DNA of 64,000 nucleotides from Lingula anatina (taxonomy: Eukaryota > Brachiopoda > Lingulata > Lingulida > Lingulidae). Each line of letters starts with the position of its first letter. The first letter of the stretch is position 1. The notes below the pieces were generated by a model. That model did no database searches. It worked only from the letters and a program-made list of their open reading frames with translations, and was not told the origin of the DNA. The translations under genes were made by a program, and so were the position numbers. Below are positions 38,580 to 50,700 of the stretch, in pieces. The stretch is from positions 178,207 through 242,206 of the forward strand of contig NW_019775650.1 of NCBI RefSeq assembly GCF_001039355.2. The letters are read 5' to 3'.

Positions 38580-38699
38580 CACGGCGCCGGCGACGGCATC
38601 GGCATCGGCATCGCCATCGGCATCGGCATCGGCATCGGCGACGGCGACGACAGACGCAGGTGATGGCAATATGTACAGACACATCTGTGTCTGTACATA
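38580..38699. repeat. GGCATC minisatellite and a 14-bp perfect hairpin
   Basis: GGCATC or GGCGAC units repeat about twelve times at 38585-38650. At 38670-38699 the arms TATGTACAGACACA and TGTGTCTGTACATA surround two bases. The stretch lies between the N at 38506 and the start of copy B and is absent from copy A. Confidence 0.75.
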
Positions 38700-38765
38700 A
38701 AAATGAGAAAATATTCAAAATTAGCCAAAAACATTTTCCTCCTGAAAATAAAGTATGTGAAATAA

Positions 38766-38806
<41 letters not shown>

Positions 38807-38849
38807 AGAGAGAGAGAGAGAGAGAGTTGACAAAAGGGGGGCTACTCAC

Positions 38850-40191
38850 CAGCTTACAGGTACAGTTAACACACTGCAGGTACCCGTGAGGCTTCAGAAA
38901 GGGGTGCCACACGTCACCCACGCGATATTCTGTCTCGTCAAATAAACATGTCTCCAGGGACTTTGGCACAACTGAAAAAGACAAAAAAGTCATTTTATTT
39001 CATTTTCTTTCTTCTCAAATAGCCGGCGCAACTAGGAACGTTTGATTTACATCATTATTTTGAACTTATTAAAATTGCATAATCATAAACTTTAAAATAT
39101 GAAGCTTTTAATACTTAACCCCTCCCCCAATAAAATATCGAAATGAGAAAAAGATAAGCACTTTTCCATATATCCCTACTTATTAACTGTAACTGTTTAA
39201 AAGTTCATTTTACTCCCCCCTCCCTCAGTAAGTAAAGAAATAAGATTAAAAAGTAAACTGATTTCAACTATCCAGGTGACAGGGCGGTCTGAATAGTAGG
39301 CTACTCCCTGACCGCAGGGTGCACTAGAAATCTGTTACAAAAATGTTGTTTGGCTCCTATTGTAATTTTGTACACTATTTAGGAGCCTCCGATATCAGAG
39401 GCTACCTGAACGCTAGGTCACGTTGACCCGGGATCGTCACAAAAGCTGTCGTCTGCCGTGCACAGAAAACCAGGCCTACCCAACTACCAGACTCGGCACC
39501 TAAGGATCCTGAATTAACCGGTATATCGGACCACACTACCCGTTTTCAAGGTGTGTGTCAGATCGCATTTCGGAGTATCAGCCAGAACACCGACAGGATG
39601 AGCCCTGGCATGCTCGGCTGTCACCTTGTTTGGAAAGTAAACGATTGTCGTAAAATCGCTATATGATTTTAAAACTGGGTGCATAATTTTGAAAGCCACC
39701 TAGATGAACCTTAGACTGCCACATTAATCTAATACAATGCAAAAAAGCCCTATCAAAAGTGGTTAAAACATTCAAACCGAATGTCGTAAAGTCCCCATAT
39801 ATCCCCATAGAGACAATAAAATAGAGTACTCTAAAGTAAGAGTACAGTTTAAGGTTGTTCAGCCGAGCGTGGATGAGCCCGCAGTCGTGCTACAAAATTC
39901 GTTCTGGGGTATGATACTCCGAAATGCGATCTGACACACACCTTGAAAACGGGTAGCGTGGTCCGATATACCGGTTAATTCAGGATCCTTAGGTGCCGAG
40001 TCTGGTAGTTGGGTAGGCCTGAAAACACCGCTGTTTACCGACCTTGCAAAATGATCGAGATGTTATCTTCCCCAAGCTTATCTCTTACCTGTTAATATAG
40101 TATTTTCAGATAGCATGGCGTTTGTGGTCATCATCTGGGACGGGAGGGGTAGAGACAGGGCGACCAGGATTAGGAGCAACCAGTGCTGCAT
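38850..40191 (-). CDS. duplicate chordin-like exons 1 and 2
   Basis: Exon 1 (40089-40191) reads MQHWLLLILVALSLPLPSQM and then MTTNAMLSENTILT, with five changes from copy A in 34 residues. Exon 2 (38850-38971) encodes exactly the same VWC1 half-domain as copy A, with only two silent changes seen. Splice sites are intact in both. No copy of exons 3-11 accompanies it. If real, a transcript from this start could splice into exon 3 of the main gene (alternative first exons) or include both VWC1 exons. If an assembly duplicate, it is the second allele. Confidence 0.75.
39471..40021. mobile_element. 551-bp foldback element with 110-bp terminal inverted repeats
   Basis: Left and right 110-bp ends (39471-39580 and 39912-40021) are inverted copies with one mismatch, starting CAGGCCTACCC. 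The 5-bp duplication AAAAC flanks the element (39466-39470 and 40022-40026). Copy A has the uninterrupted site CAGAAAACACCGC at about 35935. The 331-bp interior has no transposase-like frame. Its CAGGCCT terminus and 5-bp target duplication resemble the MITEs at 4853 and 7092. The superfamily is not assigned. Confidence 0.92.
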
Positions 40192-40801
40192 GACTGGAAT
40201 AAAATGGAAATAGCTTTTTTAAATGAGATGTCTTTTTAATGATAAATAAACAGTAAAAACACTAAACTAAAATACCACCGTCACTGATTCAGCCTGAGAT
40301 TAGCGGTGAGTGGTGGAAATATACATTTCACATTCAAAATACAAGCACATACAACCCAGAAAACATTGGGTTGATCGAGCACAACTTAGGTACTGCTGCT
40401 CCAAAATTCTCTCTCTCTCTCTCTCTCTCTCGGTGAAGAGAAACAAGAAGCACTTTCAGTCAATGATTTAAAGACCCTATTGAAATGCCGCAACCAGATA
40501 AACATCGCTAGACAGAGATAACATCTCACGATTAACCCTGGCTCCGTTTCGTAACAAATTCACAGTAGTATTGTCCTTAGCAGCAGTTTGGTTTTTGTAA
40601 AACATGACAACAGTTTTATACTATGTATTTTCTTTAAAATCACGCCTTGCAAAAACACGAACAGTTCCATTAAAACGATCGTCATATTTTGATTTTATGT
40701 ATGAGAACAACTTAACATTTTAATGCACTCCCTACACATAAAAAAGTAAAAAAGGGATATAACGATGTCTTTAAATTATGCTTATATTTGACATCATCTG
40801 A

Positions 40802-40841
<40 letters not shown>

Positions 40842-42559
40842 AAAAAAGAAATACCATCATTTCGTCACATCATGCTTACATTTTGGCATCATCTTTTGGC
40901 TCTCCATCGTCGCCAATTTACAGTAAACCCGCGAGGTAAGCGACCGAGCGTCTCTCAACCAGTTAAAACGTTGCTCCGAGTTATCCAAAGTCTGTAATTA
41001 ACTCCTTGGTTTGTGATTAAGTTAAAGGTGTAAAGTTTGGCTTTGACAGTTATGCATTCTCGTGACAGCTGCGACCATACTTGTCTCCTCGATAGTGTAC
41101 CTCACAAGCTGATACACGCTTCAAATGTTCCTAGCTCGTGCAGAGTTAAAGTTAATAAGGTTAAAGTGACGCTAGAAAAAAAGACGAACCCCAAGAAAAT
41201 AAGCACGATTAATCCGTTGTCCGATTTTACGTTGTTAAACAGTTCTCAGTTTGTTTTGAATTTTTCCCATTGAGAATTTTGAGCCATTTATCGTCAGTGC
41301 AGACCCATGCTTAAAACTGAAACAATGCACAAAGCATATTTTTGAAACTGCAACTTGTGGGTTTATGTTTCGGTGAACAAAATGGATTAAAGTAACGGAA
41401 TCCTTTTAGTGTTCACAAAGTATACCTGTGCCTATGACGAAAAAATCACGAGCTTCACAAGTTAACACGATAAACAGCCCCTAACGTTCTAAAAGAACCA
41501 GAAAGATCGTTTCCTTCTCACAGCGACGATTTTATAAGAGCAACTTTTTTCTGTCCTAAATGACAGTCGCTGTAATCCAACTTGTGCTTCCTTTTGTCTT
41601 GTATGGTATGAGAGCTGGAATACACGATTCCTGCATTCCTTCTTTGTGATCAATAAAAATAGGAATTATTCTCTCTCTCTCTTTCTCTCAATCTCTTTCT
41701 CTATTTCTCTCTCTGTTTCTCTGTGTTCGGTGCTCGCGAAGTGAATTCCTTGTGTATTCTAAGACAGCGTATTCCCCACCGAAATTTCCGTTCTTCCTTC
41801 TTCGCAGTCAGCCCTCGAATGGCGCCTCTCTCTCACGAACATAACCTTTTGTAACACAAGCGCTCGTTGCGATCTAAATTGGTATGGGTGGTGGCGCTCG
41901 CTCGGATTTTTATTAGCGCACCTTGACTAGACTCTTAATTGATATATAAAGCCTCAAAGCCACATATGACACCTTTCACACTCCTCCTGGCCCCCAGACG
42001 AAGTTGACACGGTGATTGCTGACCGTCCATCCCCCCTGGGCAATTAAAGTCCACGCCTGCGTCTGTCGCTCCCGCCATTGTTTGGCGATCGTGAGCAAGA
42101 AAACATTACCGCTACTCCGGGTGCGCTATGTTTTACGTTGACGTCTTAATTAAAGTTCCTGTGGCATATTTTAGAAGGGGTGGGGGGAGGGGGGGGAGGG
42201 AATGTGAAGAAAGAAGCAGTATTGAAAGATTCAGCAATCACTTACCCTGATCAATTTTCTATAGTTCCATTTTAAGCGTTTAGAACACATGACAACGAAG
42301 AAAAGACTTCATAATTAAGGTTCCTGTGGCATATTTTAGAGAGAGGGATGAGGTAGAAGACAGAAGAGAAGGGGGGGGGGGGGCTTCATTGATTCAGCTA
42401 CCACTAAGCTTGATCAATTTTCTATAGTTCTATTTGAAGTGTTTAGAGCACATGGTCACGAAGAAAAGATTACCGCAATCTCGGGGGCCTTACACCTTGA
42501 GGCTGTGTCTAAATTAAGGCGCCTCGTGTCTTAATTATTGTCTTTGGTTAGGAAAGGGG

Positions 42560-45500
42560 GGGGTAAACGGTCGAGTTAGAAGAAGGAGAAAAGAACGGTT
42601 TGTTGAGGATGTTTGGTGTCTATGGCATGAGACAACCAACCTCCCCGCCTACCCCTCCCCCCCCCCCCCCACACACACACACACACACACAAACACGCCA
42701 GATTGACAGAATGTTTGTTCTTCTGTCTCTTGTCATATGACTCCAACGCAGAGCGTTTTCTATTCACGACTACCTCCCTCTTCGGCGACAATACTTGTTG
42801 ATTAAACCTGTAAGTTTTTTCGTGAATTCATTCCAGTCTAGTCTTCGGAGTTACACAAGGCTAACTTTGGTGGTAGCAATTGGTGCTTTATAATTCATCG
42901 ACTGAATGCCTGTTTTTTTTTTTTTTTTTTTTTTTTTTTCTCTCCTTATTTCTATTTATTTCGTAATCAAAATAAGAAAAGCAAAAATAGCAGTAAAATG
43001 TAGACTTAGAAATGATTTTGAAATGTTCGTTAAAATACTAAACAGGAAAAATAAATTAAAGAAGAGAATTTGAATTTCTAGAATGTTAAGAAAGCTGAAG
43101 TTTGAAAAAAAGACATTAGTATCCAATTTTTAAAATAGGAGAGACAGGCATTCCACACTGTACAGATTAAATTTTGTTCGGTAATGAAATAAAGAGAACG
43201 TGATCAGTTAACATTACACAATACAGAAGAAAAAGGAAACAAGCTGTGACAGAAGTAAGGAAACTAAAGCAATTTTCAATAATTACTTTAATTGAAAGAA
43301 TTAAAACAATAAAAAGAGTATTTGGTTTTTCGTTTGTCGGTGCGTGTAGGAGTAGAAGTGTGCCCTTGAACAAAATGTCGAGTGACAATATTTTCTTTTC
43401 AGTTGAATTCAAGACGATGGATAGAATGGTCCACCCAGTTGCCGTTAAACGGTGGTGTTGAACTGAGATATCATAGAAAAATCTCTATTCTAATTCTCTA
43501 ATTCATATTCCTTGTTTTACGTGCGCCCTCTTGAATCAAGACTTAACAAACGAGTGAGGGATAGAGAAAAAGAAATTTAGAGAGATTTGGGGATAGAGAG
43601 AGAGATGAGGATGGAGCTTTGAGCAGAGAGAAGACAGACGGTCAAAAGCTACCAGCACCTTTCTCTGTCGCAGCTATGTCTACACTATGAAAAACAACAT
43701 CTCAAAAACACAGAAAATACGAGCAAGTGCACTTAGCTTGTCTCCCTATTGTTTTTCCATTGTCACCCGCCTCTCCCCGTGTCATTTATGTCACACAGCG
43801 GAAAGGTGTGTTGACAGGCGACACTCGTCCGGCACCCCTGTCCAGAGAACACGCGCGGGAGACAGTTAGAGACAGTGCCCAAAGCCGCCATCACCGTGCG
43901 TTGAATGGAGGCGATCGGCGGTGGTATCAAAAAGTCAATATTTCCTCAAATCGGAGGTAAAATTGCCGGTCTAATTAACACTGAAATTTTATTAATTTTT
44001 GTGGAATACATAGAAGTTAAGAAAATGGCAATATCACAGTCGAGGCTACAGGATTGTCAACATTATTTCTCCCATTTGGCAACTGACATGCATATAGGTA
44101 TGGAAACTCACTAGGGAATTGCATTGACTGTCCAAAAAATTTAGAAGAGTTGGCAGTTGTACGAGTGAAATAATTGCGGGGAAAATTCTCCATTCTCCAC
44201 CTGTCCTGTAATTCAGACCTTGTATCTTGTTTACCTCCCTCTCTGCCTGCCAGTAACCCGCGCCAGGTAATAGAGAATGTAATAGCGCCCGTCCTCTTTG
44301 ATAACTATGCAAAGACGCCTCCTTAATTCAGTGAATCTATTAACACTGACACTTAACCTGCCGCGGCTAGCTGGACAGATTAACCGCTAATCCACCGTGC
44401 AGGACGCGCGTTTTGTCCGTTTTATCACACGAGGCCCCTTCACCTGTATACCTTATCACTCTCCCCCTTACTCATAGCACCGGGCCTAGGATTAACTCAG
44501 GCGGGCCCGGTGGAGTGGATAGTGAATCGAATGCCAAACGTTTCTCTTATTTAACTTGACTTGGGTTTATAGGGTTGAATGACACGGGTACCTAAGCATT
44601 GTTTTACCTAATCACTCCCCGCCCAGAGCCAATTAGCGGGTTGTCTCCGTGTCGTTGAAAACACGCTGGCGCTCGGCTGACGGGAGCTGGAGGGTTCGGC
44701 TTGTCGGCGAACGCTGTGGGAAAATTTAATGTCGACTCGGAAAAAATGTTGCGGTTCGAGATGATGATTGTGTGTGTGAGAGGATGTTTGAATTGGAATA
44801 CGAAAAGATGATTGAGTAATTGCCGGAGTTAGCTTCTTTTGTCTGACTTTTTTTTCCTTTGTTATTGTGTACGTTATTGTACACACCCACCGGAATTATA
44901 TAATTTCATTTCTTCTTTTGTTTTAATCTTGTTTCTTTTCATTAAATCAGAAGAAAGAGTGTTATTAAGATAACTTCACCGTCAATTTTGTATGCATATA
45001 TTACAAAATATTTGTTTCGCAGGTTTAAATCCATGCAACACTGGTTATATGGAAAAAGAAGGGCAGATCCATTATTCTTTTCACATTTTTACTACGATTA
45101 AAACAAAGATAGGAAGTCAACATATTTTAAAAGGCACCAGTCTTCCATTCAGGGTTATCATTAGAGCGTGTATTTGTACCTCTACTGATCAGTATTTTAG
45201 TCCCCAAAATAGGAGTAGAGACACCGAGATAGGTACAAAAATAACACGAGAAACAAAAGGGTTATTACAATAATCAATAATCATGATAAGTACGGAGAGA
45301 CTTCAAAAATCGAAGGGCGGGGGGGGGGGGGGGGGGTTAGATTTTCTTGTCACCGCCATTTGAGGAGATAGTCTGCGAGAATCTGAAGCTCAAGGAATGA
45401 CAGTGAAAAAAAAATTTAAAAAAAATGAGAGGATCCTCTGCAGAAAGAAATGGGTGTAATTATTTTTTGGGGAAATCAAACTCAAATCAGTTCTTAGAAG

Positions 45501-46200
45501 AGATTTGATGGATAAATGTAAGTTAGGCCTACAGATCTCAGACGATTGTAGGACCTTATACCTTTGACAAATTGATATTTAGTCTGTGGACTCCCCAACA
45601 AAGAAATGGCTAATTTGGCTCACTTTGAACCCAAATTGGACCAATTTGTAATTTAGCACCAGATAAAAGGAGGAATGTACTTGGTGATTTTTATCACGAT
45701 CGCGATCTCTTGATAGACGGCCCCCGTTATTTGGAGGTAGATTCTTCCCCTGGTAGTCATACCTCCATCGGTGCTTAATGACGGCGCTCTTAGTAGGGGA
45801 AATAATTCCAAATCTAGACAAATGTGCTTTACGTTTTAAACTGTTCGTATTTAAACATTCTTTACGTTCTTGATGAAGCTGATTAATTGTTATTATTTCA
45901 TTTCGGAAATTGTTTTTTTATTGCAGATCCTTGCCGTTTCATTTCAAATTTAATAATTTTTGTGATTTATTATGTTATTTATTTCTTTATTTATCTATTA
46001 ATTTATTTGTGAAACTGGGTGAGTACAAGAGGTATGAGGTAAAAAGTAAAAGAATATAAGGAGTTTACATGAAAAGCACCCTAGTTCTTGATACCGTAAT
46101 AAAACAGGCGCAATATTTCATTCAGTTGGAATATTACTGATTTTTCTCGGGGCAAAGTCGACTTAAAATTTAGCCTGTAGGGTTTAGAGCAATTTACAGG
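42560..46200. other. gene-poor stretch upstream of the chordin-like gene, part 1
   Basis: No exon was recognised. It contains C-runs and CA repeats at 42655-42690, a poly-T at 42910-42938, and a poly-G at 45317-45337. GC-rich blocks at about 43780-43930 and 44340-44520 include CTAGCTGGACAGATTAACCG and TAATCC-type homeobox-like sites. These blocks may be regulatory; that is inference only. Confidence 0.4.
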
Positions 46201-47725
46201 CTAAATATCTTTTTGAACAGCCCCCCTTCAGACGTCGACGGGACCTCCTTTGCCGGCGTCTCTCTGGGCAGGGAGCAGGAGATACAGGGAGGCACAGACT
46301 GGCGTTAGAGCGCTGAAGTGTCTTCTCACTGTTTATCTGGACGGTTTAATCGGTACTTCACGACCGATTAGGCTCTCATTAAGTTCTAATTACCCTTCTC
46401 AAGTGTTGACGCGCGCTCTCGACCCTCCGACCTCTGTCTTGCGATAGTCGGTTTTAGCGGGGAGAGACGCGCTGCAATGCTAAGTGGGGTAGTTAAGGAG
46501 GGTTTACACGAGGAGAAGTGAGCCAGGAGCGGAGTCACGTTGCAAATGTTCTAGTAAATTTTTCTCCAAAGAAACTACCCAAGACTACCCATAAATATGA
46601 CATGTTGTACGTGAACAGTACGTGTTATTTTAGCGAAAAAAAAGAAGCATGGAGGTCGCTAGGAGACAGAGAGAGAGAGAGAGAGACAGAGAGGGTGGGG
46701 TGGATCTATAAGAAAAGGAGGGAGAAAAAGAAATGTAAGACCAGAGAATTGCACGCACCGATGCCTCAAAAACGAACTTCCACCTTCTACAAAAACCGTC
46801 CAAATTCCATTCATGCACGGGATTTTCATGATTAGAAACCGTTCCTCAAACAACATGGGTGAAGTCGCATCAGATCAAGCGACTACATAAATATTAGGAC
46901 CTTCCCAGGCCCCCTAAAAACCTCCACTATTTCGGAGAAGATGGACCATCCACAAATGGCTGCTAGCAGACAGAGACACGAGGGTACATTAAGTTATCTT
47001 GATGATGATGATGATGATGCCTACGGTACCACAAATATGCGTTCAAAGACGATTTATAGTATGATATTAAGTGCTTCTCTTCCAGAGAGGAGATACTTGT
47101 GGCTAAATATACACCCTTTACGACAAACAGGCCTGCTTTTTTCTTTTTAATTACGAATGAAGAACTCTCCGCGGGACAAAAATCAAACCCTTTTCCACAT
47201 TGCTGCTGGTTCACTCCGCACCCATACTGAAGATACATGACTGATAAGATCAAAGTCACGCAATTAGAATGTGCTGATAGAAAAGTGATAGGAGGTTTCA
47301 ATAAATAAGTCATCAACGCACCCTGTTCTTGAACTGTTGTACAGAAATATGCTCCGCGGTTTGGTAGCAAAACTCAACGTGCTATAAATTACATTAAATC
47401 ATTCCATAATCTGCACTTCCTTCAATACATTTTAGTTCTGTGATGAAAGACCTGCGACCCATAACATTATGCTGCTCTACCTGTATGCACTGAACTACAG
47501 ACATTAATATGTATTTATAAATAAGAGGCAGAGGTAGATATTTTGGTGTACAGAAATTTTGATTAACTAGGATTTGATAGAAGGGTCTCTCTTATCCCAC
47601 GTCTACTGGGAGTAATTAAAAGTCCTTAAGTAATTTACTTTGTATCAGAAATTCCAGTCATAATAATCTTGACTGACTGAAGTTTGAATAGTTATTGTCA
47701 GTTAAACGTTTTTTTAAAAAAGAAA

Positions 47726-47768
<43 letters not shown>

Positions 47769-50700
47769 CGTCGCGAGAGAGCAAATGACAGTGGGCCTTC
47801 CGCTTTTGCTGACCGATCTGATAAAGCGGACAACACATCTGAAACCTCTCTCTCTCCCTCTCTCTCCCCCCACCCCTTCTCTCTCTCCCCCACCCCCTCT
47901 CTCTCTCTCTCTCTCTCTGTCTCCCCACCCTTCCCCCCTTTCTCTCTCTGTCTCCCCCTCCCCCCCTCTCTCTCTGTCTCTCTCTCTCTTTCTCTATCTC
48001 TCTCTCAATGAAAAGTGTCAGTCAAATCTTATCAAAACGCCCCATCAGCACTGCAACCAAGCGGCTAATTCCCGCGAACTGATACACAGCGCAGACGACG
48101 TCACCTGTCACGTCCATGGAAAGGAGCAAGCGCCAAAAGAGAAAATATATACAATGGAATCATTGGAAGATTGTTGTCAGACTTTCCCGTCAAATGAGCT
48201 AAATGTGAAATTTGCAATGGTAATAAATGCATTGGAGCCGATAGACAAACGGCCTTTTCAATGATACTGATAGATGAAAAAAAAGTACTGTCAGAATTCC
48301 CCGTCAAATGATTTTAAAATGAAATTAATTACTTTTTTCGTCTTTAAAGCTATGAGCCATCAGTATATCAATGAATAGCCGATAAAGGGAGCTTAGGGAG
48401 TGTTAGACCGGACTTTTCAAAATGTATACATTCCATTTTTATTTATACTTCTCACTAAGGAAAGCATCAGCGAGAAAAGAAAACGAAATTTGAAAACTTG
48501 CCCGATCAAACTTAATTAAATCTAATGATGTTGGTACAGAACTTAAAACACCCGGTTTAGTCATAGCTTTCTGTGTATTATCAAGGAGAGAGAGAGAGAG
48601 AGAGAGAGAACAGCAACAAACGCCGTCAAGCCAAAGGCTCTGGTGACAGGAAGCCGCCATAATAAAATAAGTACAACAAGACCTTTGTAACATATTTCCT
48701 TGTCAAAATCATTTTGAGAAATACAGCTGAAATTTTATCTAGAATACAGTCTTTGTGTATATCCCCAATGAATGGAAGACAGACATATTTCATTAAGCAC
48801 AACGCCTCTTTTTTTAATTTTCATCTTTCTACCTCGAAACAGAATAAAAATGAATTCCATTTTCAATAGTACTCGAATATCGAAATCAAACTGCTTAAAA
48901 GAGCCTTCAATCCACGCTAACTTAACGAATGGAGTAGCACGTACATTGGGAAAGGTGAACGCGGTCGGCATACTCGCCCCAGAATGTCACAACATCCCCG
49001 AATTTAACCGTCGTTCGATATTAATTCATTGTCAGTTAATATAAAAATGAAAATCCTATAAATGGCCTTTTAATTCCTCGATTCCACCCGAGTACAATAT
49101 TAGGGTTGTTTAACACGTGTTTCCCCGTGCTACACACGTCAATCATCTTGCGGGTGTTCTTAATATCAGTGTCGAAAGATTTCCACGCGACTTTTGGTGT
49201 TAACGCGTTATTATAGCATGCTTCAAATTAAAAAAAAACGGTATTTCGCTTTTATTTTGCTAGATATTAATTATATTGAAGCGTCCATTTGAGCCTATGA
49301 TAAAATCACCATGCTCTTTCTCGCACGAGCACACTATTTCAGCTTTATCTTAAAAATTATCTAAAATGTATCACTTCCTAATTCAAAGTAAATATTTAGC
49401 AAAAACTTCAAAACGTTAAGTACGCTTTATCATTTCTCGTGTTTGTACTTTATTAACTATATCTTACCTTATCTTCTGTGTATAATCCAGTAAAATTCGG
49501 GCGACTCAATAGCGCCAGATGACTCTCAGTCGCGTCTAGTCTACAGTCTATAGTACAAATACTAAAATATCCAACAACAAGGTCTCCCACAAACCCCAGA
49601 AAAAAATCCTTCTGTGTAGATAGTTCAATTTAAAAGAATGTCTCGATATAATTGCTTTACCGGCGTCTCGTTTGCACTGGATTTTCTGAGAAGTCAGTGC
49701 CCAGAGGGTAAGCGAGCAGCTCGGGAGAGAGCCCGTGCGTTTGGAGCGCTGCGCTCGTCGTTCAGCAGAAATTGCACGCGAAATTGCGCTATCATGATCA
49801 GCGATCGTAATACCCTATGTCAAAATCCCCGGCACGGGCCCTGTAATGGATAAACAATCTCCCGGCCCCAAGGACTTACATTATATCACATCCTCCTGTG
49901 AGATATCCACGTCTAGGGCACACATAGCTCTCCGTGCGTACCAATAGGGTCTCAACATCGCTACTTAATGTCATGAAAATTCAACGAGGATGTCGTCGAG
50001 CGGAGATTTCGGGGAGACTGGAGACTCGGATCTCAGTCGCAGACAGACGGACAGACGAGCGGGCCTGGCGGGACGCGCTGCGTGACGTCATTAGAACAAT
50101 TAACTCGAGTTGAGATGGGTTTGGACTAATACACTATGTCAGTAGTCAAATGAATACGTCCCTTCGTTTGCCGATACGGGAGAGATTGAAAGAATGGAAA
50201 AAGTTAGAAATGAAAATAAAAAATAGATAGATTTGTGAATAAGTAATAAATATTTCTGAATAAAATATAATAGATAAGTGAATGTGGATAAACGAATTAG
50301 ATTAATGTAAGTGCATTTCAACTGACAATCTCCTTCAGCAAAAAGATAATTAAAAAAAGAAGGAAATTGAATTTTTTATCAAGGAAAGAAGAAACCGACA
50401 TGTCATTCTTAGTATATTATATTATACAAGGTCGTGATGATCTATGTACCAGTACAGAAATAAATTGAATTCAATTCAATTCAAGATCATTTCTTCTGTA
50501 CTGCGTACAAATTGCGCACTGGAAATTATTCCCCTAGATCAGCTTATATATACCTTATATGAACTGAAGTGCCCGTAATCGAATCAGAGTTCTTCCATTT
50601 GCTTAATAATGTTACTTACAATTGATGTTAAGTTGATGAAATGGACGATTTTGAAATTACTAACGGAGATTAAGGAAGGAAAAGACCCAGACGCATTTAT

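Larger units (their letters stand above)
38699..42560. repeat. segmental duplication, copy B
   Basis: Second copy of 35221-38505. It carries its own VWC1 exon (38850-38971), signal-peptide exon (40089-40191), both conserved upstream blocks and the 551-bp foldback element. Whether it is a true tandem duplication or the other haplotype joined at the N at 38506 cannot be told from sequence alone. Confidence 0.88.

Noticed and set aside
47695-48264. 189-residue plus-strand frame
   Set aside because: Mostly GA and CT microsatellite translation (Arg-Glu and Ser-Leu-Pro runs), with no recognisable domain.
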